Under the pieces are notes generated by a model that was not told where the DNA came from, searched no databases, and saw nothing but the letters and a program-made list of their open reading frames with translations. From Pseudarthrobacter sp. C4D7 (GTDB taxonomy: Bacteria; Actinomycetota; Actinomycetes; Actinomycetales; Micrococcaceae): a stretch of 64,000 nucleotides of DNA. How positions within the stretch are numbered: the stretch's first letter is position 1; each line of letters starts with the position of its first letter. The DNA is taken from NCBI RefSeq assembly GCF_013359725.1, contig NZ_JABFMW010000001.1:124001-188000 (forward strand), read 5' to 3'. The translations under genes and the position numbers were made by a program. Below, one piece after another: positions 17,406 through 25,874 of this stretch.

Positions 17406-18140
17406 TTACAGTGGCCGGCGTTCCCGCAATTCCGCGATCTCCCGCCGCAACAGGGCGATCTCGCCGGCCAGCTCAGCCACCTCAACCCGCACCGGTTCCT
17501 CCACGGCCTCGGCCACGGTTTCAGCCGTGTCTTCCACCCTCTGGACCAGCCAGGAGGCGATGGAGGCCGTCACCACACCCAGGACGGCGATCCCGCTCAT
17601 CATGAGGGCAGTTGCCACCAGGCGTCCGATGGGGGTGACCGGGTACATGTCCCCGTAGCCCACCGTGGTGATGGTTGCGGTGGCCCACCAGAGGGCGTCG
17701 CCGAACGTGGTGATCTTTGCCTCGGGCGCCCACTGTTCCACATCCAGGACGGCGAGGGCGCCCACGAACACCAGCAGGGCCGCGGACGCCGCCACGTACG
17801 TGACCACCCTGCCGCGGAGCGTCTCGCCCACGGTCCGGTGCAGCACGGACAACAGTGTCACCAGGCGCAGCAGCCGCAGCGGCCGGAAGAATGGCAGGGC
17901 CACGATCACCAGCTCGTGCAGGTTGCGGACGAACCACTGCCTGCGGTTCTCCGCCAGCCACAGGTTTGCCGAGTAGTCCAGCACGAAGACGCACCACGTG
18001 ACCCACATGATGCCCTCAAGCCAGTCCGCCCCCGTGCCTTCGATGCGGCCGATCACCTGCCACGCGTAAGCGGCCAGGAACACCAGCGCCGTAGCCATCA
18101 ATGGCCATTCCGCCAGGTCCCGGTAGCGTTGCTGCGTCAT
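17406..18140 (-). CDS. Voltage-gated-type potassium channel protein
   Basis: This six-helix K+ channel subunit has 244 residues. The selectivity filter TVGYGD is at residues 159-164 between two hydrophobic segments. An S4-like helix has regularly spaced arginines (RPLRLLRL, Arg86, Arg89, Arg92), indicating a voltage-sensor domain, though with few charges. The C-terminal ~50 residues (VEEPVRVEVAELAGEIALLRREIAELRE) form a predicted coiled coil likely to drive tetramer assembly. It is divergent from the thioesterase gene, with a perfect 20-bp inverted repeat between the two starts. Confidence 0.9.
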   Translation of the reverse strand: MTQQRYRDLAEWPLMATALVFLAAYAWQVIGRIEGTGADWLEGIMWVTWCVFVLDYSANLWLAENRRQWFVRNLHELVIVALPFFRPLRLLRLVTLLSVLHRTVGETLRGRVVTYVAASAALLVFVGALAVLDVEQWAPEAKITTFGDALWWATATITTVGYGDMYPVTPIGRLVATALMMSGIAVLGVVTASIASWLVQRVEDTAETVAEAVEEPVRVEVAELAGEIALLRREIAELRERRPL

Positions 18141-18185
18141 GCACGAAATCCTACGGGGCGGCGGCGCGGACGGCCCTCCCGAAAA

Positions 18186-18205
18186 ATGTTACCGGCGGGT
18201 AACAT
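18186..18205. promoter_or_regulatory. 20-bp perfect inverted repeat, operator candidate
   Basis: ATGTTACC-GGCG-GGTAACAT is a perfect palindrome with 8-bp arms and a 4-base spacer. It lies in the 72-base gap between the divergent K+ channel and thioesterase genes, ending 8 bases before the thioesterase ATG. Its size and symmetry suit a TetR/GntR-type repressor. It would overlap the core promoter of the thioesterase gene. Confidence 0.6.
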
Positions 18206-18212
18206 TGGCGGC

Positions 18213-18767
18213 ATGCACCTGCTCCTGAGAACCCTCCTCATGCTTTTCCGCTCCGGCCGCCGCCCGCCCTTGGCCGTATGGGACCCCTCGTCTCTGCCCC
18301 TGCGCGTGCTGCCCACGGACATCGACATCGCCATGCACGTCAACAACGGCATGTATCTGTCCCTGATGGACCTTGGGCGGTTCGACCTGATGGTCCGCAG
18401 CGGCGTCTGGAAGCGGATGCGCCGCCGCGGCTGGAGCCCTGTGGTGTCCGCGGAGACCATTTCCTTCCGCAAATCGCTGCAGCTGTGGCAGGAGTACGCC
18501 ATCGAGACCCGCATCATCGGGCTGGACACCAAGGCGATTTTCTTCGAACAGCGCATGGTGGCCGACGGCGAAATTTACGCGCGCGCCTACATCGCCACCC
18601 GGCTGGTCACCAAGGGCGGCCCGGTCAGCCAGGAAGATATCCTCGCCGAGTTCGGCACGCCCCCGGAGGATCTGGTCCTGCCCGAATGGATCCACGAATG
18701 GCGCGCCTCCAGTGCCCTTCCCGGCAGCCGCACACCGGCCCCGCATCTCTGGGACGCCACCGCCTGA
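18213..18767 (+). CDS. Acyl-CoA thioesterase family protein (hotdog fold)
   Basis: This 4-hydroxybenzoyl-CoA-thioesterase-like hotdog protein has 184 residues. The family motif DIDIAMHVNNGMYLSLMDLGR is at residues ~35-55, where the aspartate and the HVNN stretch mark the hotdog helix. The N-terminal ~20 residues are hydrophobic and basic (MHLLLRTLLMLFRSGRR), perhaps a membrane-associating leader. It likely hydrolyses an acyl-CoA. The start at 18213 sits just behind the 20-bp palindrome; the much longer open frame upstream crosses the channel gene and is a shadow. An acyl-CoA synthetase lies about 1 kb downstream. Confidence 0.85.
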   Translation: MHLLLRTLLMLFRSGRRPPLAVWDPSSLPLRVLPTDIDIAMHVNNGMYLSLMDLGRFDLMVRSGVWKRMRRRGWSPVVSAETISFRKSLQLWQEYAIETRIIGLDTKAIFFEQRMVADGEIYARAYIATRLVTKGGPVSQEDILAEFGTPPEDLVLPEWIHEWRASSALPGSRTPAPHLWDATA

Positions 18768-18860
18768 CCCGGCCATCCGCCGTCGTCCGTTGCCGTATTC
18801 CCAATGACGCGGGGAGCGAACAACCGCGACAGGCCCGTGGCCGGCGCGTACCGTGGACAC

Positions 18861-19295
18861 ATGGCTACCCTTGACATCACAGGTGAACAGTTCGCATCGA
18901 CGATCGAAGGAAACGACATTGTCCTGGTCGATTTCTGGGCTGAATGGTGCGGCCCCTGCAAGCAGTTCGGCCCTACCTACTCAGCAGTCTCCGACAAGCA
19001 CCCGGACGTCGTCTTCACCAAGGTGGACACCGAAGCCGAGCAGCAGCTCGCCGCTGAGGCAGGCATCACGTCCATTCCCACGCTGATGGCCTTCCGCGAA
19101 AAGGTTCTGGTGTTCTCCCAGCCCGGTGCGCTGAACGCCCAGCAGCTGGAACAGGTAGTGGATGCCGTGAAGGCCCTGGACATGGATGAAGTCCACGCGC
19201 ACGTGGCCAAGCAGCGCGAGGAGGCGGAAGCCGCCGCCAGCAAGCCTGCCGGCCAGAGCGGCCCCCAGGACGGAACGCAGATCCCCGACTTTTAA
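18861..19295 (+). CDS. trxA: Thioredoxin
   Basis: This thioredoxin has 144 residues, a normal fold of ~108 plus a hydrophilic tail. The active site WCGPCK gives Cys30 and Cys33, with the cis-proline in SIPTL. The tail (KQREEAEAAASKPAGQSG) is charged and probably disordered, as in several actinobacterial thioredoxins. It reduces disulfides with electrons from thioredoxin reductase, which is not in the window. A perfect 22-bp terminator follows. Confidence 0.94.
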   Translation: MATLDITGEQFASTIEGNDIVLVDFWAEWCGPCKQFGPTYSAVSDKHPDVVFTKVDTEAEQQLAAEAGITSIPTLMAFREKVLVFSQPGALNAQQLEQVVDAVKALDMDEVHAHVAKQREEAEAAASKPAGQSGPQDGTQIPDF

Positions 19296-19302
19296 ACCCC
19301 AT

Positions 19303-19350
19303 AAACGCAGAATGCGGGTCCTCCGGTGGGAGGACCCGCATTCTGCGTTT
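19303..19350. terminator. Bidirectional terminator, 22-bp perfect stem
   Basis: AAACGCAGAATGCGGGTCCT (first 20 bases of the 22-base arm, 19303-19324) is followed by a GGTG loop and an exact reverse complement (19329-19350). It begins with AAA and ends with TTT, so it can terminate both thioredoxin and the convergent monooxygenase gene. Confidence 0.92.
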
Positions 19351-19361
19351 AACGGCTGCGG

Positions 19362-19640
19362 CTAGACGCGTTCCACCGTGACCGGTTTGGCCAGGAGCGC
19401 GCTCAGCGATTCATTCAGGTCCTGGACGGCGATGCCCTTGGAGTGCCTGTCCAGGTCCTCCTGGGAGGCCCACTGCTCGGTCAGGACCAGCTTCTCCTCG
19501 GTGGCTTCGGTGAGCTCGTACTGGATGCAGCCCGGCTCCTTCACTACCTCGTCGATGGCGATTTCCAGGGCCAGCTTGACGCGGTGGAACTCGCCGGCGT
19601 TGGGGATGAACGTTGCTATCAGGTCAATGGGTGCACTCAT
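19362..19640 (-). CDS. ABM-domain (putative quinol monooxygenase) protein
   Basis: This small antibiotic-biosynthesis-monooxygenase (ABM, YgiN-like) protein has 92 residues and a dimeric alpha/beta barrel fold. Family features are PIDLIATFIPNAGEFHRV at the start, PGCIQYELTEA in the centre, and LTEQWASQEDLDRHSKG. Members oxidise quinols or degrade heme, but many have no proven substrate. I chose the ATG at 19640; another ATG three codons upstream (19649) is possible. It converges on the thioredoxin gene across a shared terminator. Confidence 0.82.
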   Translation of the reverse strand: MSAPIDLIATFIPNAGEFHRVKLALEIAIDEVVKEPGCIQYELTEATEEKLVLTEQWASQEDLDRHSKGIAVQDLNESLSALLAKPVTVERV

Positions 19641-19732
19641 GGATTTCACAATACCGGCAGCGCGGGAATGAACCGGCTGTGTTGCGGACCTTCTTCCTTC
19701 TCCTGCCGGGATCCTGTTGATAGCGTCCTCTC

Positions 19733-21406
19733 ATGCGTGCTTATACAGCCGGGGACACTGACGTCCCGCTCCTGGAGGAAACCATCGGCGCGAACTTCGA
19801 GCGCGTCGCCGCGCAGTTTCCGCTTCACGACGCCCTGATCGAGGCTGCACCCGTGCCGGGCGCCGACGCGCGGCGCTGGAGCTACACCAAGATGAACGAC
19901 GACGTCGACCGGCTGGCGCGCGCGCTTCTCGCCCTGGGCGTCGGCAAGGGTGAGCGGGTGGGCATCTGGAGCCCCAACTGCGCCGAGTGGACGCTGCTGC
20001 AGTACGCCACGGCCAAAATGGGCGCCATCCTGGTCAACGTCAACCCCGCGTACCGCAGCCACGAACTCGAATTCGTGGTCAAGCAGAACGGTATGCGCAT
20101 GCTGGTCACGGCGCCCTCGGACACCAACAGCGACTACGTGGCCATGGCCCGCCAGGCCCTCCTGAACTGTCCGGACCTCAGGGAACTGATCTTCCTGCCG
20201 GACCACGGGCTGGACACCCTGAAAGCCGGCAGCCCCCAAAGCGGCGCCGAACTCACGTATGCCGAGCTGCTGACCCGGGCAGACGGCGTCGGGCATGCCG
20301 TCCTCAAAGCCCGCATGGCAGAACTCAGCCCGCACGATCCCATCAACCTGCAGTACACGTCCGGCACCACGGGCTTCCCCAAGGGCGCCACGCTGACGCA
20401 CCACAACATCCTGAACAACGGCTTTGCCATCGGTGAGCTGCTGGGCTACACGGAGCATGACCGGGTGGTGATCCCGGTGCCGTTCTACCACTGCTTCGGC
20501 ATGGTGATCGGCAACCTGAACGCCCTCAGCCACGGGGCCGCCACCATCATCCCGGGCCGGGGATTCTCGCCCGCCGCGGCGCTTGAGGCCGTCCAGGACT
20601 TTGAGGGGACGTCCCTGTACGGGGTGCCCACCATGTTCATCGCCGAGCTGGCGCTGCCCGACTTCGGTTCGTACGACCTCTCCACGCTCCGCACCGGAGT
20701 CATGGCCGGGTCCTTGTGCCCCATCGAGGTGATGAACCGGGTGATCGCCGAGATGAACATGGTGGACGTGGCCATCTGTTACGGCATGACCGAAACCTCG
20801 CCCGTGTCCACCATGACCCGCAAGGGCGACACGATGCAGCAGCGCACCGAGACCGTGGGCCGCACCATGCCGCAGCTGGAGAGCAGGATCGTGGATCCCG
20901 CCACCGGCGAAGACCTGGAACGCGGGCAGATCGGCGAACTCTGCACCCGCGGCTACGCCGTCATGGCCGGATACTGGAACCAGCCGGACAAGACCGCCGA
21001 AGCGATCGACGCCGACGGCTGGATGCACACCGGGGACCTGGCCCGCATGGACCAGGACGGGTATGTGGTGGTGGAGGGCCGGATCAAGGACATGGTGATC
21101 CGGGGCGGCGAGAACATCTACCCACGCGAGATCGAGGAATTCCTCTACACCCACCCGGACATCCAGGATGTCCAGGTGATCGGGGTCCCGGATGCCCGGT
21201 ATGGCGAGGAGTTGATGGCCTGCATCATCCTCAAGGGATCGGCCCCCCTGACCGCCGACTCCCTGGCCTCGTTCTGCCGCGGCCAGCTGGCCCACTACAA
21301 GATTCCGCGCTACGTGGAGGTCCGCGAAAACTTCCCCATGACGGTTTCGGGGAAGATCCGCAAAGTCCAAATGAGGGAGGAAGCGGTGGCCCGGCTGGGG
21401 CTTTAG
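19733..21406 (+). CDS. Long/medium-chain acyl-CoA synthetase (AMP-forming)
   Basis: This AMP-forming acyl-CoA synthetase has 557 residues and activates a carboxylic acid through an acyl-adenylate to a CoA thioester. The phosphate-binding loop YTSGTTGFPKG is at residues 208-218. YGMTETSPVSTM gives the A5 region, GWMHTGDLARMDQDGY the A7 region, and the catalytic lysine is Lys541 in SGKIRKVQ. The sequence resembles FadD-type enzymes for medium or long chains. Its stop overlaps the end of the convergent hypothetical gene by 4 bases. Confidence 0.93.
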   Translation: MRAYTAGDTDVPLLEETIGANFERVAAQFPLHDALIEAAPVPGADARRWSYTKMNDDVDRLARALLALGVGKGERVGIWSPNCAEWTLLQYATAKMGAILVNVNPAYRSHELEFVVKQNGMRMLVTAPSDTNSDYVAMARQALLNCPDLRELIFLPDHGLDTLKAGSPQSGAELTYAELLTRADGVGHAVLKARMAELSPHDPINLQYTSGTTGFPKGATLTHHNILNNGFAIGELLGYTEHDRVVIPVPFYHCFGMVIGNLNALSHGAATIIPGRGFSPAAALEAVQDFEGTSLYGVPTMFIAELALPDFGSYDLSTLRTGVMAGSLCPIEVMNRVIAEMNMVDVAICYGMTETSPVSTMTRKGDTMQQRTETVGRTMPQLESRIVDPATGEDLERGQIGELCTRGYAVMAGYWNQPDKTAEAIDADGWMHTGDLARMDQDGYVVVEGRIKDMVIRGGENIYPREIEEFLYTHPDIQDVQVIGVPDARYGEELMACIILKGSAPLTADSLASFCRGQLAHYKIPRYVEVRENFPMTVSGKIRKVQMREEAVARLGL

Positions 21407-21990
21407 GCGTCCCTGCCGCGGCGCCCAGCACCGGCGCGGACGGCAACGGCAACGGCAACGGCAACCGCTGCAAGCGCCGCCACGGCAAGGACCATGCGGC
21501 CGTTCGATCCCGTCAGGGACAGTGCGCGGCTGCTGCTGGGACCGGCGTCCCTGCGGCCGGGGATGTTCCATTCGTCCTGCGCGGGGAAGATCCCGGCCGG
21601 AAGTTTCTCCTGCTGGAGCTCCCGCCGGGCGGCGAGCCGCTCACGGACCTCCTGGTTGGGGGCCGGTTCCAGGTCATCGGCTGCGATGGCCGTGGGGTAG
21701 TCGATGATGTAGGGCTCACCGTAATACGCGGAAGACGCCACGGACTCCACCCAGGTCTCCGGCGGCGTGCCAGCGCCCCGCGCAGCAAAGGCGGACAGCA
21801 GCAGCTCCCGGATTTCCGCCAGGCTCCTGCCTCCGGCCTGGCGAGTCACGTCGAAAATGGCCAGCTGCAGCCTGAGCTTCTCTTCCGCGTCCTGATCCTT
21901 GGCATCCGGGTCCAGGACCGTGGGGTCCTGGGCCGATCCGGGCGCAGCCTCGGGGTTGGGGGATGTGGTGCTGCCTGCTTCGGAGTTCAT
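21403..21990 (-). CDS. Hypothetical protein with single C-terminal membrane anchor
   Basis: This protein of 195 residues belongs to no family I recognise. It has an acidic, disordered N-terminus (~40 residues), a predicted helical cytosolic part (EEKLRLQLAIFDVTRQAGG, AEIRELLLSAFAARG), and a C-terminal hydrophobic segment of alternating alanine and valine. A short basic end follows (RAGAGRRGRDA), the shape of a tail-anchored protein. The Ala-Val run is encoded by a GGCAAC-type hexamer repeat at 21441-21465. AAAGGATCC lies just before the ATG at 21990. It converges on and overlaps the acyl-CoA synthetase by 4 bases. Confidence 0.7.
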   Translation of the reverse strand: MNSEAGSTTSPNPEAAPGSAQDPTVLDPDAKDQDAEEKLRLQLAIFDVTRQAGGRSLAEIRELLLSAFAARGAGTPPETWVESVASSAYYGEPYIIDYPTAIAADDLEPAPNQEVRERLAARRELQQEKLPAGIFPAQDEWNIPGRRDAGPSSSRALSLTGSNGRMVLAVAALAAVAVAVAVAVRAGAGRRGRDA

Positions 21991-22134
21991 GGGATCCTTT
22001 CGGTCAACGTGTCCTGCCAGCCTAGCGCCGTCCTTCAGGACATGCAGGGGCTCCCCTCGGGTGCCGCCTACCGGCTCCGTACCCCCTGCCGGGGACATCA
22101 TGCGGTTCCCGCCGCCGGAAAATTGCCGCGCGGG

Positions 22135-23121
22135 TCAGTGCCGGCGGTGGTCCTGGATGGTCATCCGCGGGCCAAAGGTGGGTTTGCGGAAGCCGGAACT
22201 CTGGATCATCCGCACCACCCGCTGCCGGTGCCCCCGCCAGGGCTCCAGCAGCTCCAGCATCCCGGCGTCGTCCGTCCGTCGTCCGGTCAGGGCAGCCCCC
22301 ACGTAGGCCGCAAGGTGGTAGTCGCCCACGGAGATGGAATCCGGGCACCCGTGGGTGCGCTGCACTACTTCGGCTGCCGTCCAGATCCCGATGCCCGGGA
22401 TAACCTGCATCTTCTCCGCCGCTTCCAGCGCCGGCAGCGCCGCGAGCCGTTCCAGCGCGACGGCGGAGCGCAGCGCACGCATTACAGTGGCTGAACGCTG
22501 GGGGCCCACCCCGGCCTTGTGCCACTCCCAGCTGGGAATCTGCAGCCACTGCGCGGCCGTTGGGGCCACCACCAGGCCGGCCGGCGTCGACGTCCCGGCC
22601 AGCGGCGCCGGCGTCCCGTAACGGTGCACCAGGTAGCGGTAGGCGCGACGGGCCTCGATCACCGTCACTTTCTGTTCCAGGATGATCGGCACCAGCTGGT
22701 CCACCATGCGGCCGCTGGACGGCAGCCGGAGGGCCAGGCTGCGGCGGCGGGCCTCCCGCACCATGCGCGGCAGCGTTGCGTGGAAGGCGGGCTCATCGAA
22801 GCCCGCCCAGTCGTCGCCGGCACCCAGCAGGCGGGGTGCTGCCCGGACGGCGGCCGCTGCCCCGGGGCCCCACGCCTGGATATCCACCAACGGGCCGCAC
22901 TCCGCGCCGCCCCCGGCAGGGGTGAGCCGCAGGGTGGCCGGACCTTCCGGTGTGGTGAAGGCATTCCAGATAACGTCCCCCTGCACGCAGAAGGACGGAT
23001 CGCTGTTGCCGCGCAGGAGCGGGCCAAGGGTCCGGGAAAGGCTGTAAGGGCCTTCCGGATACCAGCGCAGGGACTGGTCCGCCGCGGCCGCAAGCCGGGG
23101 AGGTGCCGCTGCGATCGTCAT
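22135..23121 (-). CDS. AlkA-like DNA-3-methyladenine glycosylase (HhH-GPD)
   Basis: This helix-hairpin-helix DNA glycosylase has 328 residues and excises alkylated bases in base-excision repair. The hairpin VIPGIGIWTAAEV is at ~240-252 and the catalytic aspartate is Asp267 in SVGDYHLAAY. The N-terminal half (residues 15-130) resembles the AlkA N-terminal domain without a methyltransferase module. The start is uncertain: ATGs at 23121, 23130 and 23163 are in frame. It lies 145 bases upstream, in the minus-strand sense, of the convergent acyl-CoA synthetase/hypothetical pair. Confidence 0.87.
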   Translation of the reverse strand: MTIAAAPPRLAAAADQSLRWYPEGPYSLSRTLGPLLRGNSDPSFCVQGDVIWNAFTTPEGPATLRLTPAGGGAECGPLVDIQAWGPGAAAAVRAAPRLLGAGDDWAGFDEPAFHATLPRMVREARRRSLALRLPSSGRMVDQLVPIILEQKVTVIEARRAYRYLVHRYGTPAPLAGTSTPAGLVVAPTAAQWLQIPSWEWHKAGVGPQRSATVMRALRSAVALERLAALPALEAAEKMQVIPGIGIWTAAEVVQRTHGCPDSISVGDYHLAAYVGAALTGRRTDDAGMLELLEPWRGHRQRVVRMIQSSGFRKPTFGPRMTIQDHRRH

Positions 23122-23216
23122 GCCTTCCATCGTCCCACGGACCACCGACACCGGCGGGACCATCGGCCCCTCTGCGCTTCCCGCGGAAGGCTGATCCCGC
23201 CGCATTTCCAGCTTGG

Positions 23217-24404
23217 TCAGGGCACCCCGGAGACGGCCCAGAGTGCCACCACGGCCAGCGGCACGGTCAGGACCACGGCCACCAGGCCGGCCAGCGCGAA
23301 GCCACCCCACTTGATGGGCACATTCAGCACCCGTAGCCGTTCGTGCCACAGCAGCGTGGCCAGCGACGCCCACGGAGTCACCAGCGGGCCCAGGTTCACC
23401 CCGATCAGCAGGGCGGCAAGCCGGACCGGTGAACCCGCCACCGGTTCCAGGGCAAGGTACGCGGGGAGGTTGTTGGCAGCGTTCGCCGCCCCGGCGCCGA
23501 GCGCGGCCAGCTGCAGCAGCGCAGGCAAGCTGTCACCGGTCCCGGCCACACCCGCCAGCAGGGTGGTAAGGCCGTGCGCATGCAGGGCCTCCATCAGCAT
23601 GAACAGCCCCACCGTCAGCATCAGCGGCCGCCACGGGACCATGGACCACCGCAGGGCCGAGGGGCGGCGCCGGAGGAAGACCGCCACCAGGACGGCGGCG
23701 GCGGCAAGCGCCGGGTACTGGACCGGCAGCCCGGACACCAGCGCAGGCAGCAGGACCACCAGCGTGATCCCCGCGGCTTTCAGCAGGGTCCGGTCGCGGA
23801 CCGGACGCGAGGGCTGCGGCCCGTACGTTCCGCGCAGGTCCCGCCGGAAGGCCAGCCAGAGCAGGGCAAGGGGGACCAGCACGCCAACCAGGGCGGGAGC
23901 CCACACCAGCCCCGCGAAACGCCAAGGACTCAGGCCCAGCCGGTCCTGCGCCAGGAGGTTGGTCAGGTTGGACACCGGCAGCAGCAGGGAAGCGGTGTTG
24001 GCCAGCCAGATGCTGGTGAGCGCGAACGGCAGCGGCGGGATTTTGGCGTGCACGGCCAGCAGCACCACCACGGGGGTCACCAGTACTGCGGTGGTGTCCA
24101 GGGACAGGAACACGGTGGACACCGTGGCCACGGCCACCACCAGGAGCCACAGGAGGAAAACCCGGCCCCGGCCCAGGGCGGCAAGGCGGTCGGTCACCAC
24201 CCGGAAAAGCCCTGCCTCGTCCACCAGTTCGGTGACCAGGGACATGGCGAGCACGAAGGCCAGGATGGGGATGGTGCGGGATGCCAGGTCCCCGAAAGCC
24301 GGGACGGGCAGCACACCGGTTGCCAGGGTTACTAGGCCTGCTGCCAGGGTTGCGCCGGGCAGCAGGTAGCTGCGGGCGGCTTTCAGCCATGCGGACTGCT
24401 TCAC
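23217..24404 (-). CDS. ArsB/SLC13-like ion transporter
   Basis: This membrane permease of 395 residues from the ArsB/NhaD/SLC13 ion-transporter superfamily has about ten to eleven hydrophobic segments. Symmetric re-entrant motifs are visible: SLDTTAVLVTPVV with NTASLLLPVSNLTNLL in the first half, and AANAANNLPAYL with GVNLGPLVTPWASLATLLW in the second. This doubled pattern is typical of ArsB. GTG at 24404 is the start, with GGAGGATAGG upstream. No arsenate reductase or ars regulator is adjacent, so the substrate could be arsenite, another anion or Na+. It is divergent from cystathionine beta-synthase, 59 bases away. Confidence 0.82.
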   Translation of the reverse strand: MKQSAWLKAARSYLLPGATLAAGLVTLATGVLPVPAFGDLASRTIPILAFVLAMSLVTELVDEAGLFRVVTDRLAALGRGRVFLLWLLVVAVATVSTVFLSLDTTAVLVTPVVVLLAVHAKIPPLPFALTSIWLANTASLLLPVSNLTNLLAQDRLGLSPWRFAGLVWAPALVGVLVPLALLWLAFRRDLRGTYGPQPSRPVRDRTLLKAAGITLVVLLPALVSGLPVQYPALAAAAVLVAVFLRRRPSALRWSMVPWRPLMLTVGLFMLMEALHAHGLTTLLAGVAGTGDSLPALLQLAALGAGAANAANNLPAYLALEPVAGSPVRLAALLIGVNLGPLVTPWASLATLLWHERLRVLNVPIKWGGFALAGLVAVVLTVPLAVVALWAVSGVP

Positions 24405-24463
24405 CGGCCTATCCTCCCACCCGCGGCAGGGATCGGCGCGCAGGAAGCGGTAGCTTTGTACCT

Positions 24464-25849
24464 ATGAAGTACGCCCAGTCCATCCTGGACCTCATCGGCA
24501 ATACCCCGCTCATCAAACTCAACCACGTGACTGAGGGCATCAAGGCCACCGTCCTGGTCAAACTGGAGTACCTGAACCCCGGCGGATCCATCAAGGACCG
24601 GATCGCCGCGCAGATGATCGAGGATGCCGAGCGCGAGGGAAAGCTCAAACCCGGCGGCACCATTGTGGAACCCACCTCAGGCAATACCGGGGTGGGCCTT
24701 GCCCTGGTGGCGCAGCAGAAGGGCTACAAATGCGTCTTCGTGGTTCCGGACAAAGTGGGCGAGGACAAGCGTGCCGTGCTCCAGGCCTACGGCGCGGAAG
24801 TGGTGGTCACGCCCACCTCCGTCCCGCCGGACAGCCCGCAGAGCTACTACGGCGTCTCGGACCGCATCACCCGGGAGACGCCCGGGGCCTATAAGCCTGA
24901 CCAGTTCTCCAACCCGGCCGCGCCCGGCAGTCACTACAAGACCACTGGTCCGGAGATCTGGCGGGACACTGACGGCAGGGTCACCCACTGCGTCATCGGC
25001 GCCGGTACCGGCGGCACCATCACCGGCACCGGCCGGTACCTCAAGGAGGTATCAGCTGACAGGCCGGAGGCCGACGGCGGCGTGGTCCGGATCATCGGCG
25101 CCGATCCCGAAGGATCGGTGTACTCAGGCGGCACCGGGCGGCCCTACTTCGTCGAGGGCGTCGGCGAGGACATGTGGCCGGGCAACTACGACAAGTCCAT
25201 CCCGGACAAGGTGATCGCCGTCAGCGACGCCGACTCCTTCAGCATGACCCGCCGGCTGGCCCGTGAAGAGGGACTGCTGGTGGGCGGATCCTCCGGCATG
25301 GCTGTAGTAGCCGCGCTGAAGGCTGCGCGCAACCTGCCCGAAAGTGCCGTCGTCGTGGTGATCCTGCCGGACTCCGGCCGCGGCTACCTGGCCAAAATCT
25401 TCAATGACCAGTGGATGCGTTCCTACGGGTTCCTCTCCGGCGGCGAGGAAACCTCCGTGGGGGAAGTCATCAAATCCAAGACCGGCGAGCTGCCGGACCT
25501 GGTGCACATCCACCCTAACGAGTCGGTCCGCGACGTCATCAACATCATGAACGAGTTCGGCGTCAGCCACATCCCCGTCCTCTCGCAGGAGCCGCCGGTG
25601 GTCATGGGCGAGGTCCTGGGCGCCGTGGACGAACGCACCCTCACCGCCAAACTGTTCCGCGGCGAAGCAAAGCTGACGGACAAGATCTCCGAACACATGG
25701 GCCCCAAGCTGCCCGTGATCGGCTCACTGGAAACCATCTCCGCGGCCAGGGAACTGCTCTCTGACACGGACACCCTGATGGTCACGTTTGTAGGCGCGCC
25801 CGTGGGCATCCTCACCCGGCACGACCTGCTGGCCTATCTCAGCAACTGA
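24464..25849 (+). CDS. Cystathionine beta-synthase
   Basis: This PLP enzyme has 461 residues and condenses serine and homocysteine to cystathionine. The PLP lysine is Lys44 in GGSIKDRIA, and the substrate loop TSGNTG and the phosphate loop GTGGT are clear. The catalytic domain covers ~1-330. A C-terminal pair of CBS motifs (~345-461, with VRDVINIMNEFGVSHIPVL) follows, as in regulated eukaryotic-type enzymes, and may bind S-adenosylmethionine or nucleotides. It is followed after 25 bases by cystathionine gamma-synthase, so the locus covers transsulfuration between homocysteine and cysteine. Confidence 0.94.
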   Translation: MKYAQSILDLIGNTPLIKLNHVTEGIKATVLVKLEYLNPGGSIKDRIAAQMIEDAEREGKLKPGGTIVEPTSGNTGVGLALVAQQKGYKCVFVVPDKVGEDKRAVLQAYGAEVVVTPTSVPPDSPQSYYGVSDRITRETPGAYKPDQFSNPAAPGSHYKTTGPEIWRDTDGRVTHCVIGAGTGGTITGTGRYLKEVSADRPEADGGVVRIIGADPEGSVYSGGTGRPYFVEGVGEDMWPGNYDKSIPDKVIAVSDADSFSMTRRLAREEGLLVGGSSGMAVVAALKAARNLPESAVVVVILPDSGRGYLAKIFNDQWMRSYGFLSGGEETSVGEVIKSKTGELPDLVHIHPNESVRDVINIMNEFGVSHIPVLSQEPPVVMGEVLGAVDERTLTAKLFRGEAKLTDKISEHMGPKLPVIGSLETISAARELLSDTDTLMVTFVGAPVGILTRHDLLAYLSN

Positions 25850-25874
25850 TCTGCGCTACCCGTTAGGAGCACCC

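Noticed and set aside
21441..21465. CGGCAA hexamer repeat as a regulatory microsatellite
   Set aside because: It codes for the Ala-Val repeat of a predicted membrane helix in the minus-strand gene, so a coding explanation suffices.
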